Assembly (NCBI GenBank): GCA_021324675.1
Contig: JAJPIR010000084.1
Location: forward strand, 1 to 64,000
Direction: 5' to 3'
DNA: 64,000 bases
DNA from: Actinomycetota bacterium
GTDB lineage: Bacteria; Actinomycetota; Actinomycetes; Mycobacteriales; Pseudonocardiaceae
In this document: positions 18,721 to 27,989 of the stretch, piece after piece
How the letters are laid out: each line of letters begins with the position of its first letter
How positions within the stretch are numbered: the stretch's first letter is position 1
Position numbers and translations under genes: made by a program
The notes under the pieces: model-generated
What the model was told of the DNA's origin: nothing
The model's database searches: none
The model's input: the letters and a program-made list of their open reading frames with translations, nothing else

Positions 18721-19626
18721 ATGGGGGAGGAAGGATCAGAAATACCACAACATCTGAAAGAGGGTCTTCCGAGTGGTGAAGCGTATGAACAAGAAGGAAG
18801 ACGCGATTTTCAAATCGCCATGATGGCATGGGAGATGCGGATTCCGAAGGAAACGATGAGTGCGTATGAGGGCGTTCGTGGGTACGTCGGTATCCTTCGT
18901 GATCTCAGATTGACTCAGGAACGGCGTAGCCATGCAAGACGCACGGCAGACGATCCCGTTGCTCCGGAGGGCTCACCTCGATGGAAGCGGGATTGCCAGG
19001 TGGCAGTGTTGCACAGAGCATGCAGACGGATCCTTGAGGATGGATTTCCTGACAGCTACAACGTCGTGTCTACGTTAAAACGATCGTTAGGGTTTGTTGC
19101 GCAACAGTATGGCGTACGAGTCGAATACAAGGAGGGCGGGGACTTTCCCGACACTGTATCTGCCACAGGCGCATGGACCCGGAACCATAGTGAAGTACCT
19201 CCTGCTGTGCCGTGGCCTGATCGCGAGCGACGACCATACGAAGCATTTCGGTGGTGGGCTCTTATTGACCACCCAGGCGAGCGTCGCGACCCGGAGCACT
19301 TGACTGCAGTTGCTGATGAGGCTGAGCGGCAAGGGTTACCGCGCGGTGCTGCTGACGCTGATCCGGTCGCTCACGCGCTCCTAGTGAGGCTTGTGCATGC
19401 CCGTGATGTACTCACGGAGATCTCTGCAGTGGGGCAGCTCCCGCTGCCCCTCGGCCTGACTCCCTCTGCCTCCGAACGTCTTGCGCGCGTCAGACCCTTA
19501 GCCGAGCTTGCGGTGGACGTCCTGCAAGAGGAGTTCGCCGGCGATCGCTTGCGGCCTGACGAAGTCATGTCCACCTTGGGAGGCGTTGGCCAGTGGTACG
19601 GGTTGATCGTCCATCACTCTCGGTAA
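18721..19626 (+). CDS. Hypothetical protein (301 aa)
   Basis: ATG 18,721 lies 13 bp after a TATAAA -10 box and has no Shine-Dalgarno, so translation is probably leaderless. The product is hydrophilic and mostly helical (EEGSEIPQHLKEGLPSGEAYE, RDPEHLTAVADEAERQGLP, VRPLAELAVDVLQEEFAGDRLRP). No family was recognised. It lies upstream of the coupling-type ATPase on the same strand, so a role in the transfer or replication module is possible. Confidence 0.75.
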   Translation: MGEEGSEIPQHLKEGLPSGEAYEQEGRRDFQIAMMAWEMRIPKETMSAYEGVRGYVGILRDLRLTQERRSHARRTADDPVAPEGSPRWKRDCQVAVLHRACRRILEDGFPDSYNVVSTLKRSLGFVAQQYGVRVEYKEGGDFPDTVSATGAWTRNHSEVPPAVPWPDRERRPYEAFRWWALIDHPGERRDPEHLTAVADEAERQGLPRGAADADPVAHALLVRLVHARDVLTEISAVGQLPLPLGLTPSASERLARVRPLAELAVDVLQEEFAGDRLRPDEVMSTLGGVGQWYGLIVHHSR

Positions 19627-19755
19627 TAAACATCTGGCTGTCTGCGTCAGGTACTAACCTCGGTGGAGGACAGCGAGCGGCCGGTGGACATAGACAAGCG
19701 CAGGTCTTTGCTCGCTTGGCCGAGCGGCTACGCACGCGTCTTGAGGTGGGCACGG

Positions 19756-22401
19756 ATGAGCAACGAAGACTTCCGCGACTTGGCTGAAAGCTTGTTCGCC
19801 CTAAGCCGACTTCCGGATATTGAGCTAGGGATGACAGTAAACGGCGATCGATGGACTTCTGACGCATACGGTCCTCTTAGTTGTTCGTGGACTAGACCTG
19901 ATGGCGAGCGCTGGACACTTGACGCAAACGGCAGAACGTTCACTGTGAGTAACGATCGCGAGACAGTACCGTCTATCGCTTTTGGAAGCGATGCTTGTCT
20001 TGAAGAGTTCGTGAGGGTGGAGCCCCTTCCACTGAAGGTTGAGCCACAACTTCTGGAGAGTGCGCTTCCGACGGCTAAGACCACGGAGACGGTCAGCCGG
20101 GATGTGGTAATTGGCGCTGATCGGAAAACTGGCAAGCCTGTAGCGTTGCCATACAAAGCGCGGGTTTTACATACGGCGATTGTTGCTAATACGGGCGCCG
20201 GTAAGTCTACGCTGCTGAGCAATTTAATATCAGCGGACTTGCGAGCCGGAACACCAGCGATGGTCATTGATCCACATGGTGATCTCGCTCATCAGGTGAT
20301 TGGTTCTGCGTCGGCTAAAGATGCGCAACGAATTATCCACCTCGATCCTTCTTGTAATCCTGTTTTTGGGTTAAATCTCCTTACTTGTTCCGATCCAAGT
20401 AATCATCGACAAGTTACTGGCGCCGTCAACAGTGTCATTGCAACGCTCAAAACACTGTATAAACAAGCGGACCAGTTCGTACCGCGACTAGAAAAATATA
20501 TCGATTTAGCCGCGCGGACCGTTATCCCAAACGGCTTAACGTTGCCGGACGTGCCGAGAGTGCTTATTTCTGATGAGTTCCGCCGATCTTGCCTTAGGAA
20601 TATTGCAGATACTGCGGTGCGGCACGCTTTGAATGAGCGGTGGATTCAGTACGATCAGCTCCGCACGCCCGAGCAGATGCAGCATATCGAAGCGGTTGGT
20701 AACCGACTTGATCGCTTATTTGCGGATGAGACTATAAGCCAGATGGCTGGCAGTCCTGAAACGACGGTTCCGTTTGAGGAGATCTTGTACGGCAACAAGC
20801 TCTTGATCTTTAGTTTGTCGTCTTCGCAAGACGTCGATGACGAATGGTTTGACCTCATTGGGGCAATGGTGCTATGTGTGTTTGCGAGAGGAGTCTTCGC
20901 CCGTCATAAGGCTGGGGTAAAGCCAGACCGGGTCCATCTCTATATTGACGAATACGAACGGTTTGCTACCACTACTACAGGGAAGATGCTCACCCAGGGA
21001 CGAAAGTTTGGGGTCGGCTTTACGTTTGCCTACCAAAATTTGAGTCAAGTAACCGACCCGAAGGTTCGCGGTGCTGTTCGAGGTGCGCGTACGCTTATCG
21101 TCGGCCGCGTATCTCGACCAGATGCCGATGAAGTCGCTGGCGAGTTCCCGTTTGAGGGGACACCGGAGTGGACGGACTGGGTGAAACACCCAACAGAAAC
21201 TGTTGACAAGAAGATAGTGGTAGCATCACCCATTACGTGGTTGTGTACCGTTGGTCACAGCGATCCGCGTGTGATTGCGGCCAGGGATATCCTATTTAGG
21301 GTTCAGTATCGTGGTGAGGGGTTGTTATCGTTGTATCGACCGGAAATGGATCCCGTACCAATTCAAATGGAGGAAGATGATCCTGAATATGTTTTGGTGA
21401 ATAAACTCCTCGCGGACGTTATGAAGGGGTTCACCCCCGCCGTCCTGCGAGCCCGGCTTCTTGAGGTACTGTATCAATTTACGAGTCCCCTCCGTGAGTT
21501 CGACGGGGGAGGACGACGTGGGGATCCGCAGTCGAGTGCTTCTTGTGTACGGCACAATGTGTTAGGAATGTCAAACGGAAACAAAAGCGACATGAAAGCG
21601 TTAGGAGAGTGGCTGGATCTGCATCTTAACGCGAGGTACAAGAAGGCATTTCTAGATGGCATTGAACCGAGTCTATTGCCGCCGTGCAGACCGGCACCCC
21701 CAGACGAGTGGTTTCGACACAGGACCAGCGTTGACGAAGACCACAATTGTGGCAAGCTGCATGTTTACTCAAATATGTTTTACAGAAATCCCTACAGTGT
21801 CGCGGATGTGTTTAGTGATGCCGACACCACCTTGGCATACGTGGCCGGAAATATTAGCAAGGAAAAGCCCAAATATGATGGCTGGGTTCGTTCGTGGGAA
21901 GCCACAGAGCAGAGACGCCGCGACACGATCGAGCATTATCGTCATGAAATCGCCATTTTACGCCGTCGTATGCGTTGTGTTGTACTGCTGTGCGAGGGTC
22001 TTGCGGAACATCCCATCTGGGAGAATTCGGGTGAGCAGATCCCGAAACGCTTCCATGTCGTTCACCCGAAGCAGCCAGAGCAAGATGCTCGGAATAAGTT
22101 CGCGGGTAGACTCGTCAACCCTGGTGACCCCGATGACCCTGATGATCAATGGATCGCGCATGTAAGGCTTCCAAGTGGTGCTCATCATGAGGTAACGCTC
22201 GCACCTCCAACTACGGACGCAGTGGATTTGTCACAAGTCGAAGCGGTAAGGGATCGCCAAAAGAAGTATGCGGCAAAACCTCGCCCGCGGCTTCAGATGA
22301 TGTCAGCTGGAAAGTCGATTGGCTCACCGCCTCACGACGACAAACCACCGTCTCCACCTGATGAACCACCGCCTATCGGGCGTCGAAGCCCGAAAAAGTA
22401 G
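19756..22401 (+). CDS. VirD4/TraD-like DNA-transfer ATPase
   Basis: This approximately 881-residue P-loop ATPase has Walker A TAIVANTGAGKSTLLSNL, the VIDPHGDLAHQVIG segment, and Walker B VHLYIDEYERFATTTTGKML. The following GRKFGVGFTFAYQNLSQV segment is typical of coupling proteins. A long C-terminal region (450-880) carries no known domain and ends in a proline-rich tail. Membrane spans are not obvious, unlike classical VirD4. ATG 19,756 has GAGGTGG at good spacing; the track start at 19,663 is an alternative. It precedes a Replic_Relax gene and a second ATPase. Confidence 0.85.
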   Translation: MSNEDFRDLAESLFALSRLPDIELGMTVNGDRWTSDAYGPLSCSWTRPDGERWTLDANGRTFTVSNDRETVPSIAFGSDACLEEFVRVEPLPLKVEPQLLESALPTAKTTETVSRDVVIGADRKTGKPVALPYKARVLHTAIVANTGAGKSTLLSNLISADLRAGTPAMVIDPHGDLAHQVIGSASAKDAQRIIHLDPSCNPVFGLNLLTCSDPSNHRQVTGAVNSVIATLKTLYKQADQFVPRLEKYIDLAARTVIPNGLTLPDVPRVLISDEFRRSCLRNIADTAVRHALNERWIQYDQLRTPEQMQHIEAVGNRLDRLFADETISQMAGSPETTVPFEEILYGNKLLIFSLSSSQDVDDEWFDLIGAMVLCVFARGVFARHKAGVKPDRVHLYIDEYERFATTTTGKMLTQGRKFGVGFTFAYQNLSQVTDPKVRGAVRGARTLIVGRVSRPDADEVAGEFPFEGTPEWTDWVKHPTETVDKKIVVASPITWLCTVGHSDPRVIAARDILFRVQYRGEGLLSLYRPEMDPVPIQMEEDDPEYVLVNKLLADVMKGFTPAVLRARLLEVLYQFTSPLREFDGGGRRGDPQSSASCVRHNVLGMSNGNKSDMKALGEWLDLHLNARYKKAFLDGIEPSLLPPCRPAPPDEWFRHRTSVDEDHNCGKLHVYSNMFYRNPYSVADVFSDADTTLAYVAGNISKEKPKYDGWVRSWEATEQRRRDTIEHYRHEIAILRRRMRCVVLLCEGLAEHPIWENSGEQIPKRFHVVHPKQPEQDARNKFAGRLVNPGDPDDPDDQWIAHVRLPSGAHHEVTLAPPTTDAVDLSQVEAVRDRQKKYAAKPRPRLQMMSAGKSIGSPPHDDKPPSPPDEPPPIGRRSPKK

Positions 22402-22440
22402 TCGCCATTTCTTACGCGATTCTCATAGTGTTCTGTTATC

Positions 22441-23415
22441 ATGAATCCTTCAGAAGAATCACACAGCATGGCACTGACCCACATGACCGGCACACGTATT
22501 ATGCTCACCGAGGCTGATGAAACAGTCCTTCGCGCGTTAGCGCGGTTTCACTATCTCAAAGCAAACCAGGTTAGCCGATTGCTGTATCCCAAGTTATCGG
22601 ATAACGATCGCTATGCCCAGCGTCGGCTGAAACGGTTGACGGACGCTGACTATGTGCTCAGGCTGCGAGCACTTCCAACACCCCGATACGGCCAGCCGCC
22701 GCATGTGTTTACGCTTGCCACACATGGTCGACAGCATCTCGTGGCGCTGGGTGTGCCAGTACGACCGTACTTCCGGCCGTCTGAGGAGGCTCGGGCTGCC
22801 GAGAACAATCCGCTCATGACTCACCGGTTGGCAGCGATTGACGTGCTGATCGCCGCAGACTGTCTGTGTCGCGATTACCCAGTGACCTGTCCGCGGATGC
22901 TTACCGAACGGGACTTAAAGCAGGCGCCCATACGAGTCGAGGTGCCACCTGCACCGCACGCAACGACTGAGATCCGCCGACGCACCGCAGTGATCCCTGA
23001 CGCCTGGTTCCAACTGCGCGTCGCAGATGAGGCGCCAGTGTCGATTGCGCTGGAACTTGATCGAGGGACTGAGGATCAGATGGTCTGGCGCCAGAAGGTC
23101 GCAGCGCTTGCTGTCTGGGCAGTTGGTCCGTACCGAGACGCCTTTGCCACGGACAACCTCACCATTGCAGTTGTGTGTCCGGACGCGACGCGCCGAGGCG
23201 TGTTAGCCGGCTGGACGATGCGCGAGCTTACGGGGCGTGGGCAGGAGAACCTTGCCGATATCTTCTTGTTCACCGCTGAGTCACCGGTTGCGACAAGCCC
23301 GTCGGTATTTTTCTTCGGACACCACTGGCATCTGCCATACGAGGCCAGTCCGGAGGCGCTGCTTGATCAGCCACCGGATGCTGCCAGTACGGAGACGCCG
23401 ATCTTTGCGACATGA
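22441..23415 (+). CDS. Replication-relaxation (Replic_Relax) family protein
   Basis: This 324-residue protein starts with a winged-HTH-like region (TEADETVLRALARFHYLKANQVSRLLYPK ... RRLKRLTDADYVLRL). An alpha/beta part follows, with RRTAVIPDAWFQL and SIALELDRGTEDQMVWRQKV, typical of the plasmid Replic_Relax family linked to replication and DNA relaxation. The stop overlaps the start of the next ATPase by 4 bp (ATGA), implying tight co-expression. It may load or target the DNA acted on by the two ATPases. Confidence 0.8.
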   Translation: MNPSEESHSMALTHMTGTRIMLTEADETVLRALARFHYLKANQVSRLLYPKLSDNDRYAQRRLKRLTDADYVLRLRALPTPRYGQPPHVFTLATHGRQHLVALGVPVRPYFRPSEEARAAENNPLMTHRLAAIDVLIAADCLCRDYPVTCPRMLTERDLKQAPIRVEVPPAPHATTEIRRRTAVIPDAWFQLRVADEAPVSIALELDRGTEDQMVWRQKVAALAVWAVGPYRDAFATDNLTIAVVCPDATRRGVLAGWTMRELTGRGQENLADIFLFTAESPVATSPSVFFFGHHWHLPYEASPEALLDQPPDAASTETPIFAT

Positions 23416-24839
23416 GGTGGTTTACCCGCGGTCCCAGTATCCGGCTTGGTACAAGCCGGTTTTTTCTTTTTGGTAGGCGGACGCTTGCCATTAGTCCAAC
23501 GGAGGCGCGTGCTCACATCCACGTCCTGGGCAAGACTGGCTCAGGCAAGTCGTACTTTCTCGCAGGCTTGTTTCTCTCCCTCTTTGCTGCCGGTCTCCCG
23601 GCAACGCTTATTGATCCGCATGGGGATCTTGCGGAGCTCGTGTTGGCTCACCTGATCCAGCAAGGTCTCTTCGCGAACAAGGCTTCGTATGAGCGGCTCA
23701 TCTACCTTGACCTGCCAGCTGCTGCAGCGACGGAGCGCTACTTGCCGTTCAACTATCTTGCCCAACCCTACGACGACCACGCGATGGCCGAACTTGTTGC
23801 TGAGGCAGCCCGCCGAGCGTGGCCGGAGCTGGCAACCGGTGCACCGACCTTTGAGAACATCCTCAAACATTCAGTGATCGCGCTTCGGCAGAACAATCTC
23901 CCGTTGACCAAGCTTGCCGATCTGTTAACCGATGGCCAGTTTCGCAACAGCGTATTGGCTAACGTCACCGATTCCCAGGTGGTACGGTTTTTCCATCTAC
24001 GGATGGATCAGTGGGGCCGGGATGCACCGTTAATGCGAGAGTCAACGCTCAACCGCGCAGATCTGTTGACCCTCTCGCCGGTGCTCCGTTACAGCCTTGG
24101 CAGTGAGCAAAACCTGCTGTCCTTTCGCGACGTCATCGACAGCGGCACGTCTCTGATCGTCAACCTGGCGCTGCCACATCACGATGCCCGACGCCTGTTC
24201 GGCTGTTTGCTCACGGTTGGCATGGAGAGTGCCGCTTTGGCACGAGCAACCGCTCATCCGGCGAGTCGTCGGCTATCCCATCACCTGATCCTTGATGAGT
24301 TCAGCCAGTTCACGGCGCAATCAGAGCAAGCGCTTACCCGCATGCTGTCTGAGACCCGCAAATACGGCCTCTTTTGCGTCATGGCCCATCAGAACTGGTC
24401 GCAAGCCAGTGACCGGCTGCGAGGGGCGCTCCAGAACGTCGGCATCGAAGTGATCCTCAAGGCAGGCCGGATAGATGCGGAGTACTCGGCGCGCATCCTC
24501 GGCAGTGTGGACCCGATGACAGTCAAGCACGTGGTCCAAGATGAGGCAGCCGTTGAGCGTACGCACCCGACGTATCTGTCGCTCCCTGAGCAGTGGGAGC
24601 GGCAGGTGCAGGCTATCCAGCGCCTCAAAGTCGGTGAGGCCTTTATCCGGCTTGCCGATGACTCCGTGCACAAAGTCACAACACCGGCGCTGCCCACGCT
24701 GACCACTCGTCCAGAGCAACTGGAGGCAGTGCGAGCTGCGTACCTGGATCGCTACTTCGTCCCAGGTGAAGCACCACAGCCGGCACCGCACGCCGTGCCA
24801 ACGGCAACACCAATGATCAGTCGCCGACCTCCGAGGTGA
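23412..24839 (+). CDS. TraG/VirD4-like ATPase, second copy type
   Basis: This 475-residue P-loop ATPase has Walker A IHVLGKTGSGKSYFLAGL, TLIDPHGDLAELVL, and Walker B HLILDEFSQFTAQSEQALTRML followed by TRKYGLFCVMAHQNWSQ. It is half the length of the 19.8-kb ATPase and is translationally coupled to the Replic_Relax gene. In the family such proteins pump DNA or couple it to a secretion channel. It lacks clear membrane spans. Both ATPases share the DPHGDLA signature but are otherwise divergent. Confidence 0.87.
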   Translation: MRWFTRGPSIRLGTSRFFLFGRRTLAISPTEARAHIHVLGKTGSGKSYFLAGLFLSLFAAGLPATLIDPHGDLAELVLAHLIQQGLFANKASYERLIYLDLPAAAATERYLPFNYLAQPYDDHAMAELVAEAARRAWPELATGAPTFENILKHSVIALRQNNLPLTKLADLLTDGQFRNSVLANVTDSQVVRFFHLRMDQWGRDAPLMRESTLNRADLLTLSPVLRYSLGSEQNLLSFRDVIDSGTSLIVNLALPHHDARRLFGCLLTVGMESAALARATAHPASRRLSHHLILDEFSQFTAQSEQALTRMLSETRKYGLFCVMAHQNWSQASDRLRGALQNVGIEVILKAGRIDAEYSARILGSVDPMTVKHVVQDEAAVERTHPTYLSLPEQWERQVQAIQRLKVGEAFIRLADDSVHKVTTPALPTLTTRPEQLEAVRAAYLDRYFVPGEAPQPAPHAVPTATPMISRRPPR

Positions 24840-25104
24840 CTCTTCGCTTCTGCGAGCGCCTGCGCGGTCTCGAAGCATACCATTTGCTGATACGGTAGTG
24901 ACCATAGAGCATCAGCAGGATGACGATCTCGATGATGCTGATTTCACCCCACGCGGACAGAGGTAATTGACTAACAGCCTGCCAGGGCGGTATCTGCGAA
25001 TTGGCGGCGAAGAGGAAAAAGATGGGGAGCAATAGCCAGGCTCCATAAAATTGCATGCCATTGCGCGTGAATAAGTAATCAAGGAAGGTGTGGGTCGTAG
25101 CCAT
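24817..25104 (-). CDS. Small membrane protein (95 aa)
   Basis: The protein has two hydrophobic segments (GMQFYGAWLLLPIFFLFAA and ISIIEIVILLMLYGHY) and a basic C-terminus (RPRRRSQKRR). ATG 25,104 is chosen because TTTACT (25,140-25,145), an 18-bp spacer and TATACT (25,116-25,121, complement) lie 11 bp upstream, giving another leaderless start. Its 3' end overlaps the convergent ATPase gene by 23 bp. Confidence 0.7.
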   Translation of the reverse strand: MATTHTFLDYLFTRNGMQFYGAWLLLPIFFLFAANSQIPPWQAVSQLPLSAWGEISIIEIVILLMLYGHYRISKWYASRPRRRSQKRRVTSEVGD

Positions 25105-25166
25105 ACTAGAGATATAGTATAGGCGAAGCGGGCGGCTAAAGTAAAGGTGTACCATCGCAGATTTGA

Positions 25167-25670
25167 TTACCTATCAGGCAGCGGCGCGGGTTCGAAGATG
25201 GGCGCAAAACACTCGCCCAGTGGCGCCAATCCGATCCCCAGCTTAACGAACATCGCGCCTAGGTTATTCCGTACCTGAGCCATGCTACGGCCCGTAAGTA
25301 CGACATCGATAGCGTCTTTCAAATCCTTGTCTGGGATTCTCAGATCCGCCGCTGAGGCTCCGCAATTGAGCACTTTCTGAGCATCGTCGCGAGTGATGAT
25401 CGGCGGTGAAAGATTGATACTGGGCGATTGCCTATTTCCAGAGTTGTTACCCGAAAGAGATGCTGATGACCCGCTCGTTTGATCAGGCGAGAAATCCGGA
25501 GTGGGAGGTGGTTGTGGATCATCGGTAGATCTCGCCAAGACAGGGGCAGTGACCGATACTGTCGCCGCATTGATAGGTGATGCTCCCAGGCAAATGATCA
25601 ATCCACAACTGAGGAGAACTGTCCCGGAAGCAACAGTCACAGGTAGTCGCTTCTGGAGGGGTTTACGCAC
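25167..25670 (-). CDS. Secreted hypothetical protein (167 aa)
   Basis: An N-terminal signal peptide is clear (MRKPLQKRLPVTVASGTVLLSCGLIICLGASPINA). A disordered P/S/N-rich linker and a small C-terminal helical domain with two cysteines (VLNCGASAADLRIP ... GLAPLGECFAP) follow. No family was recognised. It is the second gene of a minus-strand cluster facing the ATPases. Confidence 0.7.
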   Translation of the reverse strand: MRKPLQKRLPVTVASGTVLLSCGLIICLGASPINAATVSVTAPVLARSTDDPQPPPTPDFSPDQTSGSSASLSGNNSGNRQSPSINLSPPIITRDDAQKVLNCGASAADLRIPDKDLKDAIDVVLTGRSMAQVRNNLGAMFVKLGIGLAPLGECFAPIFEPAPLPDR

Positions 25671-25950
25671 AGTAGGTCACTCCCCACGCCCGTCTGTTGA
25701 CGGGTTCCGTGCCGGTGCCTGTGCTGTTTAGAGCAACCGCCGGCTGTGGTTACTACACTGAGGTATCGGGCGCAGTAGGGATGCGGTTACACGCGCCTGA
25801 GCAAGAGATGAAGACATCGAACGCCGAAGCCAATGACGCGCTGGCTTTGCTGGTATGTAGATGGATGCGCGCACGAAGCAATCCCGGTATTACCACAGAG
25901 GGTGAACCGGCGAGAGCCCAGGGTAACTTCAGCGGGCACCGGCCATCCGA

Positions 25951-26133
25951 TTGCTTCTGCTTGTGGCACTCTTGGAGGCGTCACTGGTCACGGTCACCGT
26001 GGCGGCAGGCGCACCGAGCATCATCACGGGTTTGGTGAGTGGCGCTGTCGGGATGTTAGTCGACCGTGTATTTATGAGGATCGTTCGCCCAATTCCTGTT
26101 GTCGTCTCCCGAGTGAAGGGCAACCTAGCCTAA
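25951..26133 (+). CDS. Possible small membrane protein or remnant
   Basis: The frame LLLLVALLEASLVTVTVAAGAPSIITGLVSGAVGMLV is strongly hydrophobic and ends VSRVKGNLA. The upstream part in another frame (MKTSNAEANDALALLVCRWMRARSNPG, from about 25,809) could be the N-terminus of the same protein if a frameshift lies near 25,925-25,945. No ribosome-binding site supports TTG 25,951. This is probably a decayed gene. Confidence 0.35.
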   Translation: MLLLVALLEASLVTVTVAAGAPSIITGLVSGAVGMLVDRVFMRIVRPIPVVVSRVKGNLA

Positions 26134-26261
26134 AGGGCTTCCGATGGCCGCGATTACGAAATGGATCAATTGCTGATAGACGCAAATATGATGCTAGGGG
26201 AGTATGGTGTCAGTATAGGTAGCTCAGAAAGAGCTGCACCGACCTGCGAAGGAAGTAAATC

Positions 26262-26435
26262 GTGGACGGCTATAGCCCAAGCTTCGGCGACGGACCGCCG
26301 GAGATAGGCCCGGAGAAGCCCTTCAACCCGGAAGGTGACACCATCTTTGATCGCTCTTCACCCCCGCCTCCTCCTGGGCAGTACCCACCAGATTACAGAG
26401 AAGGTAACCGCGGTGGCCCCGAACGTCGAGGGTAG
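26262..26435 (+). CDS. Small proline-rich protein (57 aa)
   Basis: This gene is not in the ORF track. GTG 26,262 follows GAAGGAAG. The product starts VDGYSPSFGDGPPEIGPEKP and has a proline run (SSPPPPPGQYPPDY). Such short disordered proteins have no known function. A textbook terminator follows 19 bp after the stop. Confidence 0.5.
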   Translation: MDGYSPSFGDGPPEIGPEKPFNPEGDTIFDRSSPPPPPGQYPPDYREGNRGGPERRG

Positions 26436-26454
26436 CTCGATCGTGGTGCCTATA

Positions 26455-26478
26455 GGGGCTGCTCTTCGGAGCGGCCCC
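26455..26478 (+). terminator. Rho-independent terminator with UUCG loop
   Basis: GGGGCTGCTC-TTCG-GAGCGGCCCC is a 10-bp stem (one T-G pair) capped by a stable UUCG tetraloop and followed by TTTCGCTT. It separates the 57-residue ORF from the convergent peptidase gene. Confidence 0.75.
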
Positions 26479-26484
26479 TTTCGC

Positions 26485-27144
26485 TTAGGCTTGAGAAGCC
26501 TGCGCGCAGTGGACCGCAAGCATATACGCGTCGTCTGCTATCAGTTTTCTTGAAAACATGGCAAATAGTAGATCATCAGCGTTTGTAGTGCGTTGTTGCC
26601 CATCGGTGGGATCAATGAACCAGAACTGTTCATGCTGCAATCCGTTTACGACTACCGTATGTCCGGCATACACATCTCCTTGAGACTGGAACAGGCCAGC
26701 GTGGCAAAGGGAGAGTATAAATGGTCTCTTGTGGTAGATCATATCTTTGAGCAGAGACAGGGTTGGGCGGACGATCTGATAGTTGACGCCTCCCTTCACA
26801 GCGTCACCGATCGCGCGTAGCATCTTGACAAATTCACGATCGCGCAGCATCTGTCGTTGATCCTCAAGGTGCTGAATCAATCGATATCCCGACAAGTCGG
26901 TGTCGCGATGGGGATCAAATAGTGCGAGATTAAAGCCAAAGCACGTGGCGCGAAGCCCTTTTATGACTGCGAACCTTGCCAGTTCGGTGAGGTAAGCAGT
27001 ACCTTCGCTTGGTGCGTGCGTCAAAAATTCCTCGATCTCACCTTGAGATACGTGCACGCCGTAATACCGAAAGAGCATCCGCAAGCAGGTCGTAGCACAA
27101 GCATAAGGCGTGTCTTGTCTGATAGGCGTGACCGGAATGATCAT
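26485..27144 (-). CDS. C39-like papain-fold cysteine peptidase
   Basis: This 219-residue protein has the C39 pattern. The catalytic Cys is in QDTPYACATTCLRMLFRYYG, the His in YAGHTVVVNGL, and the Asp in WFIDPTDG. In known systems C39 domains cleave double-glycine leaders of bacteriocins or serve as ABC-exporter parts. Here there is no membrane or ABC domain and no obvious substrate gene. ATG 27,144 (MIIPVTPIRQ) is preferred, and longer starts exist up to 27,216. It may mature a small element-encoded peptide. Confidence 0.75.
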   Translation of the reverse strand: MIIPVTPIRQDTPYACATTCLRMLFRYYGVHVSQGEIEEFLTHAPSEGTAYLTELARFAVIKGLRATCFGFNLALFDPHRDTDLSGYRLIQHLEDQRQMLRDREFVKMLRAIGDAVKGGVNYQIVRPTLSLLKDMIYHKRPFILSLCHAGLFQSQGDVYAGHTVVVNGLQHEQFWFIDPTDGQQRTTNADDLLFAMFSRKLIADDAYMLAVHCAQASQA

Positions 27145-27314
27145 AGAATGACGGTAGGTCCGACGGTGAACGACCGGCGTTTGCATCCCACGCTGCTTAT
27201 AACACATTACGTGCAATATGGCAATGAGAAACGCATGTGAACGACGCCTGTTCCGAGTCTTTTCTTCGACTCAGCTCTTGTACCTGACGCCCTGAGCTTC
27301 ACACAGCCGTCCTC

Positions 27315-27455
27315 CCCGTCAAGGGGTGACAGAACTTCCCGGCTGCCCTTCGGGCCGCTGACGCTCAGCCGATAACTGCTGCCCCTTATCCCTTGACGGC
27401 GAGCCTCTGCGGCCGTGTTTGCGGCGCAATGCGGTGGCGGGTGGTGCTCGCCACC
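27315..27455 (+). promoter_or_regulatory. Folded leader motif, copy A (upstream of ssb-1)
   Basis: A 10-bp stem CCGTCAAGGG/CCCTTGACGG (27,316-27,325 and 27,390-27,399) encloses a GCCC-TTC-GGGC hairpin. It is followed by GCGAGCCTCTGCGG and a terminal hairpin GGTGGCG/CGCCACC (27,433-27,455). The ssb ATG is 61 nt further on. The same order of parts occurs upstream of four other element genes. Confidence 0.7.
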
Positions 27456-27515
27456 AAGCGTATTCCGGGCATCAGGCCTAACGAGACGGCTTGGCACACA
27501 AAGGAAGGCACGACG

Positions 27516-27938
27516 ATGTACGACAACATGGTGACCCTGATCGGGAACCTCACCGCAGATCCTGAATTGCGATACACCCCGTCTGGAGCGGCAGTTGCCA
27601 ACTTCACCGTGGCGCAAACCCCGCGAATCTTTGATCGGGTGTCCGGTGAGTGGCGAGATGGCGAGACGTTGTTTCTCCGCTGTGTCGTGTGGCGTGAGAC
27701 GGCTGAGCACCTGACGGAATCGGCAGGCAGAGGCGCACGGGTGATCGTGGTCGGCAAGCTCAAGCAGCGATCGTTTGACGTGGAGGACGGGGAGCGGCGC
27801 ACGGTCATTGAGCTTCATGCAGATGAGGTAGCGATTTCTCTGCGGTATGCGACGGCAGAAGTCACCAAGGTAACGCGTGCCCAGGGTGGAGGAGAGGGTC
27901 AGCAGAGGAGCAGTACAAACGACGAACCGCCGTTCTGA
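27516..27938 (+). CDS. ssb: Single-stranded DNA-binding protein, copy 1
   Basis: This 140-residue SSB has the OB fold [47 protein letters not shown] and [15 protein letters not shown]. It ends with the acidic DEPPF tip that binds partner proteins in canonical SSBs. ATG 27,516 follows AAGGAAGG. It is not the chromosomal ssb locus (no rpsF/rpsR neighbours), so it is an element-encoded SSB, probably used when the element is single-stranded during replication or transfer. Confidence 0.93.
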   Translation: MYDNMVTLIGNLTADPELRYTPSGAAVANFTVAQTPRIFDRVSGEWRDGETLFLRCVVWRETAEHLTESAGRGARVIVVGKLKQRSFDVEDGERRTVIELHADEVAISLRYATAEVTKVTRAQGGGEGQQRSSTNDEPPF

Positions 27939-27946
27939 TTCCCTAA

Positions 27947-27989
27947 AGCCTGGGTGGTTCTTCTACAATGAGGAGGGATCACCCAGGCT
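27947..27989 (+). terminator. Hairpin after ssb-1
   Basis: AGCCTGGGTG (27,947-27,956) and CACCCAGGCT (27,980-27,989) form a perfect 10-bp stem 8 bp after the ssb stop codon. The loop is 23 nt and the following bases are GTTTCG. It probably ends the ssb transcript. Confidence 0.55.
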
